A stretch of 64,000 nt of DNA, taken from assembly GCF_963576545.1 (NCBI RefSeq), contig NW_026870586.1, forward strand, positions 184,804-248,803, written 5' to 3'. Origin of the DNA: Limanda limanda. Its lineage: Eukaryota; Chordata; Actinopteri; Pleuronectiformes; Pleuronectidae. The notes beneath the pieces were generated by a model. That model saw nothing but the letters and a program-made list of their open reading frames with translations. It was not told the DNA's origin and did no database searches. Of this stretch, positions 63,938 to 64,000 are shown piece after piece. The translations under genes and the position numbers were made by a program. How positions within the stretch are numbered: the first letter of the stretch is position 1; the number at the start of each line of letters is the position of its first letter.

Positions 63938-64000
63938 GACTTGGAAAGTGGTTGCATCTGGACTAATTTGGGTCCTGCAGATCGATTGGTACCATCCCCG
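63938..64000 (+). repeat. Partial B monomer at window edge
   Basis: The first 63 bases of a B unit run into the right edge. It has the CTGCAG state, and the A unit before it has CATACTTG, the combination found before long B units elsewhere. It is probably a 156-bp B, but the diagnostic A run lies outside the window. The array continues beyond the window. Confidence 0.9.

Larger units (their letters stand above)
1..64000 (+). repeat. Satellite array of A (163 bp) and B (155/156 bp) monomers
   Basis: The entire window is a head-to-tail tandem array. Base 1 is the last base of a monomer outside the window. Taking GACTTG as the monomer start, units begin at base 2 and continue without a break to base 64000. 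There are 310 A units and 88 B units, the last one partial. The only length variants are A units lacking one TTAGGG (157 bp, 17 cases), one A of 162 bp, and B units with one extra A (156 bp, 24 cases). Most copies of a type differ from their consensus by only a few substitutions, which points to recent amplification or strong homogenisation. No inversion, transposon, gene or unique segment interrupts the array. Every A copy carries TTAGGG units, so the host is probably a eukaryote with that telomere repeat. A subtelomeric or pericentromeric location is inference. Confidence 0.98.
159..64000 (+). repeat. Register of all B monomer starts
   Basis: B units start at 159, 477, 1284, 1765, 2573, 3374, 3855, 4336, 5796, 6114, 6595, 8217, 8535, 9016, 9823, 10298, 11105, 11423, 12230, 12711, 13519, 14327, 14809, 15610, 16417, 16735, 17542, 18023, 18831, 20291, 21261, 21736, 23196, 23840, 24158, 24965, 25440, 26248, 27049, 27530, 28011, 29471, 29789, 30433, 30751, 31558, 32033, 32841, 33648, 34129, 34936, 35411, 36218, 36693, 37501, 38308, 38789, 39270, 40730, 41048, 41523, 42330, 42805, 43612, 44087, 44894, 45212, 46019, 46500, 47139, 48762, 49243, 49882, 52157, 52801, 53113, 53920, 54401, 55209, 56663, 57633, 58114, 58922, 60056, 61516, 62650, 63131 and 63938. 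Everything between one B and the next is a whole number of A units, so this list fixes the full map. Confidence 0.95.

Noticed and set aside
657..63957. Hundreds of minus-strand reading frames with repeated peptides (up to 320 codons)
   Set aside because: They are translations of the satellite in shifting frames. Many overlap each other, starts are arbitrary, the long ones are explained by 163 + 155 being divisible by three, and there is no promoter, splice or family signal.
1..64000. CRISPR array
   Set aside because: There is no short conserved repeat separated by unique spacers; both alternating units are long and repeated many times.
84..64000. A true telomere end
   Set aside because: TTAGGG occurs in only two or three full copies per unit, embedded in non-telomeric sequence; there is no long pure TTAGGG tract.
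143..64000. Poly(A)/retroposon tail from the T7 run
   Set aside because: The run is a fixed seven T in nearly every monomer, without target-site duplications or an element body.
1..64000. Ribosomal DNA spacer repeats or tRNA genes
   Set aside because: No rRNA gene sequence or tRNA A/B box pair is recognisable in either monomer; a spacer origin cannot be excluded but has no support here.

Overview
The whole window is one uninterrupted satellite DNA array. I see no gene, RNA gene, mobile element or unique sequence anywhere in the 64 kb. Two related monomers alternate, always head to tail and in one orientation. Monomer A is 163 bp and carries a short run of TTAGGG. Monomer B is 155 or 156 bp and has no TTAGGG. 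The sequence resolves into 310 A monomers, 87 complete B monomers and one B cut by the right edge. Adding these lengths from base 2 (310 x 163, minus 17 x 6 for short A units, minus 1 for one deletion, plus 87 x 155, plus 24 for long B units) gives 63,936 bp. That predicts the last B at 63938, which is where it starts, so the map leaves no unexplained gaps or insertions.

The source is most likely a eukaryote with TTAGGG-type telomeres. Vertebrates, many invertebrates, many fungi and some protists fit, and the sequence does not let me choose. A subtelomeric or pericentromeric location is plausible, but nothing unique is present to anchor it. The TTAGGG strand is the + strand throughout, so if the array is oriented like a telomere the chromosome end would lie to the right.

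Layout: B monomers sit among runs of A. The number of A units between successive B units is 1 (11 times), 2 (27), 3 (5), 4 (30), 5 (2), 6 (2), 8 (7), 9 (2) and 13 (1). The commonest order is B-A4-B-A2, a seven-monomer higher-order repeat of about 1.28 kb, cleanest at 41048-44893 and 32841-37500. Longer A-only runs occupy 4492-5795, 6750-8216, 18987-20290, 21892-23195, 28167-29470, 39426-40729, 47295-48761, 50038-52156, 55365-56662 and 60212-61515. Over this lie nested segmental duplications of about 0.8 to 6 kb, recognised by shared B spacing and shared rare variants: offsets of 5312, 6593/6599, 11253/11259, 33789, 36378, 2743, 3713, 2421, 1134 and 808 bp.

Nothing here works as a set of genes. 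The many apparent reading frames arise because 163 + 155 = 318 is divisible by three. The most interesting features are that nearly every A monomer holds exactly four GGG tracts spaced by TTA, the minimum for an intramolecular G-quadruplex; that the A unit following a B is marked by its own variant in 74 of 76 multi-A intervals; and that all eleven single-A spacers belong to only two variant lineages.
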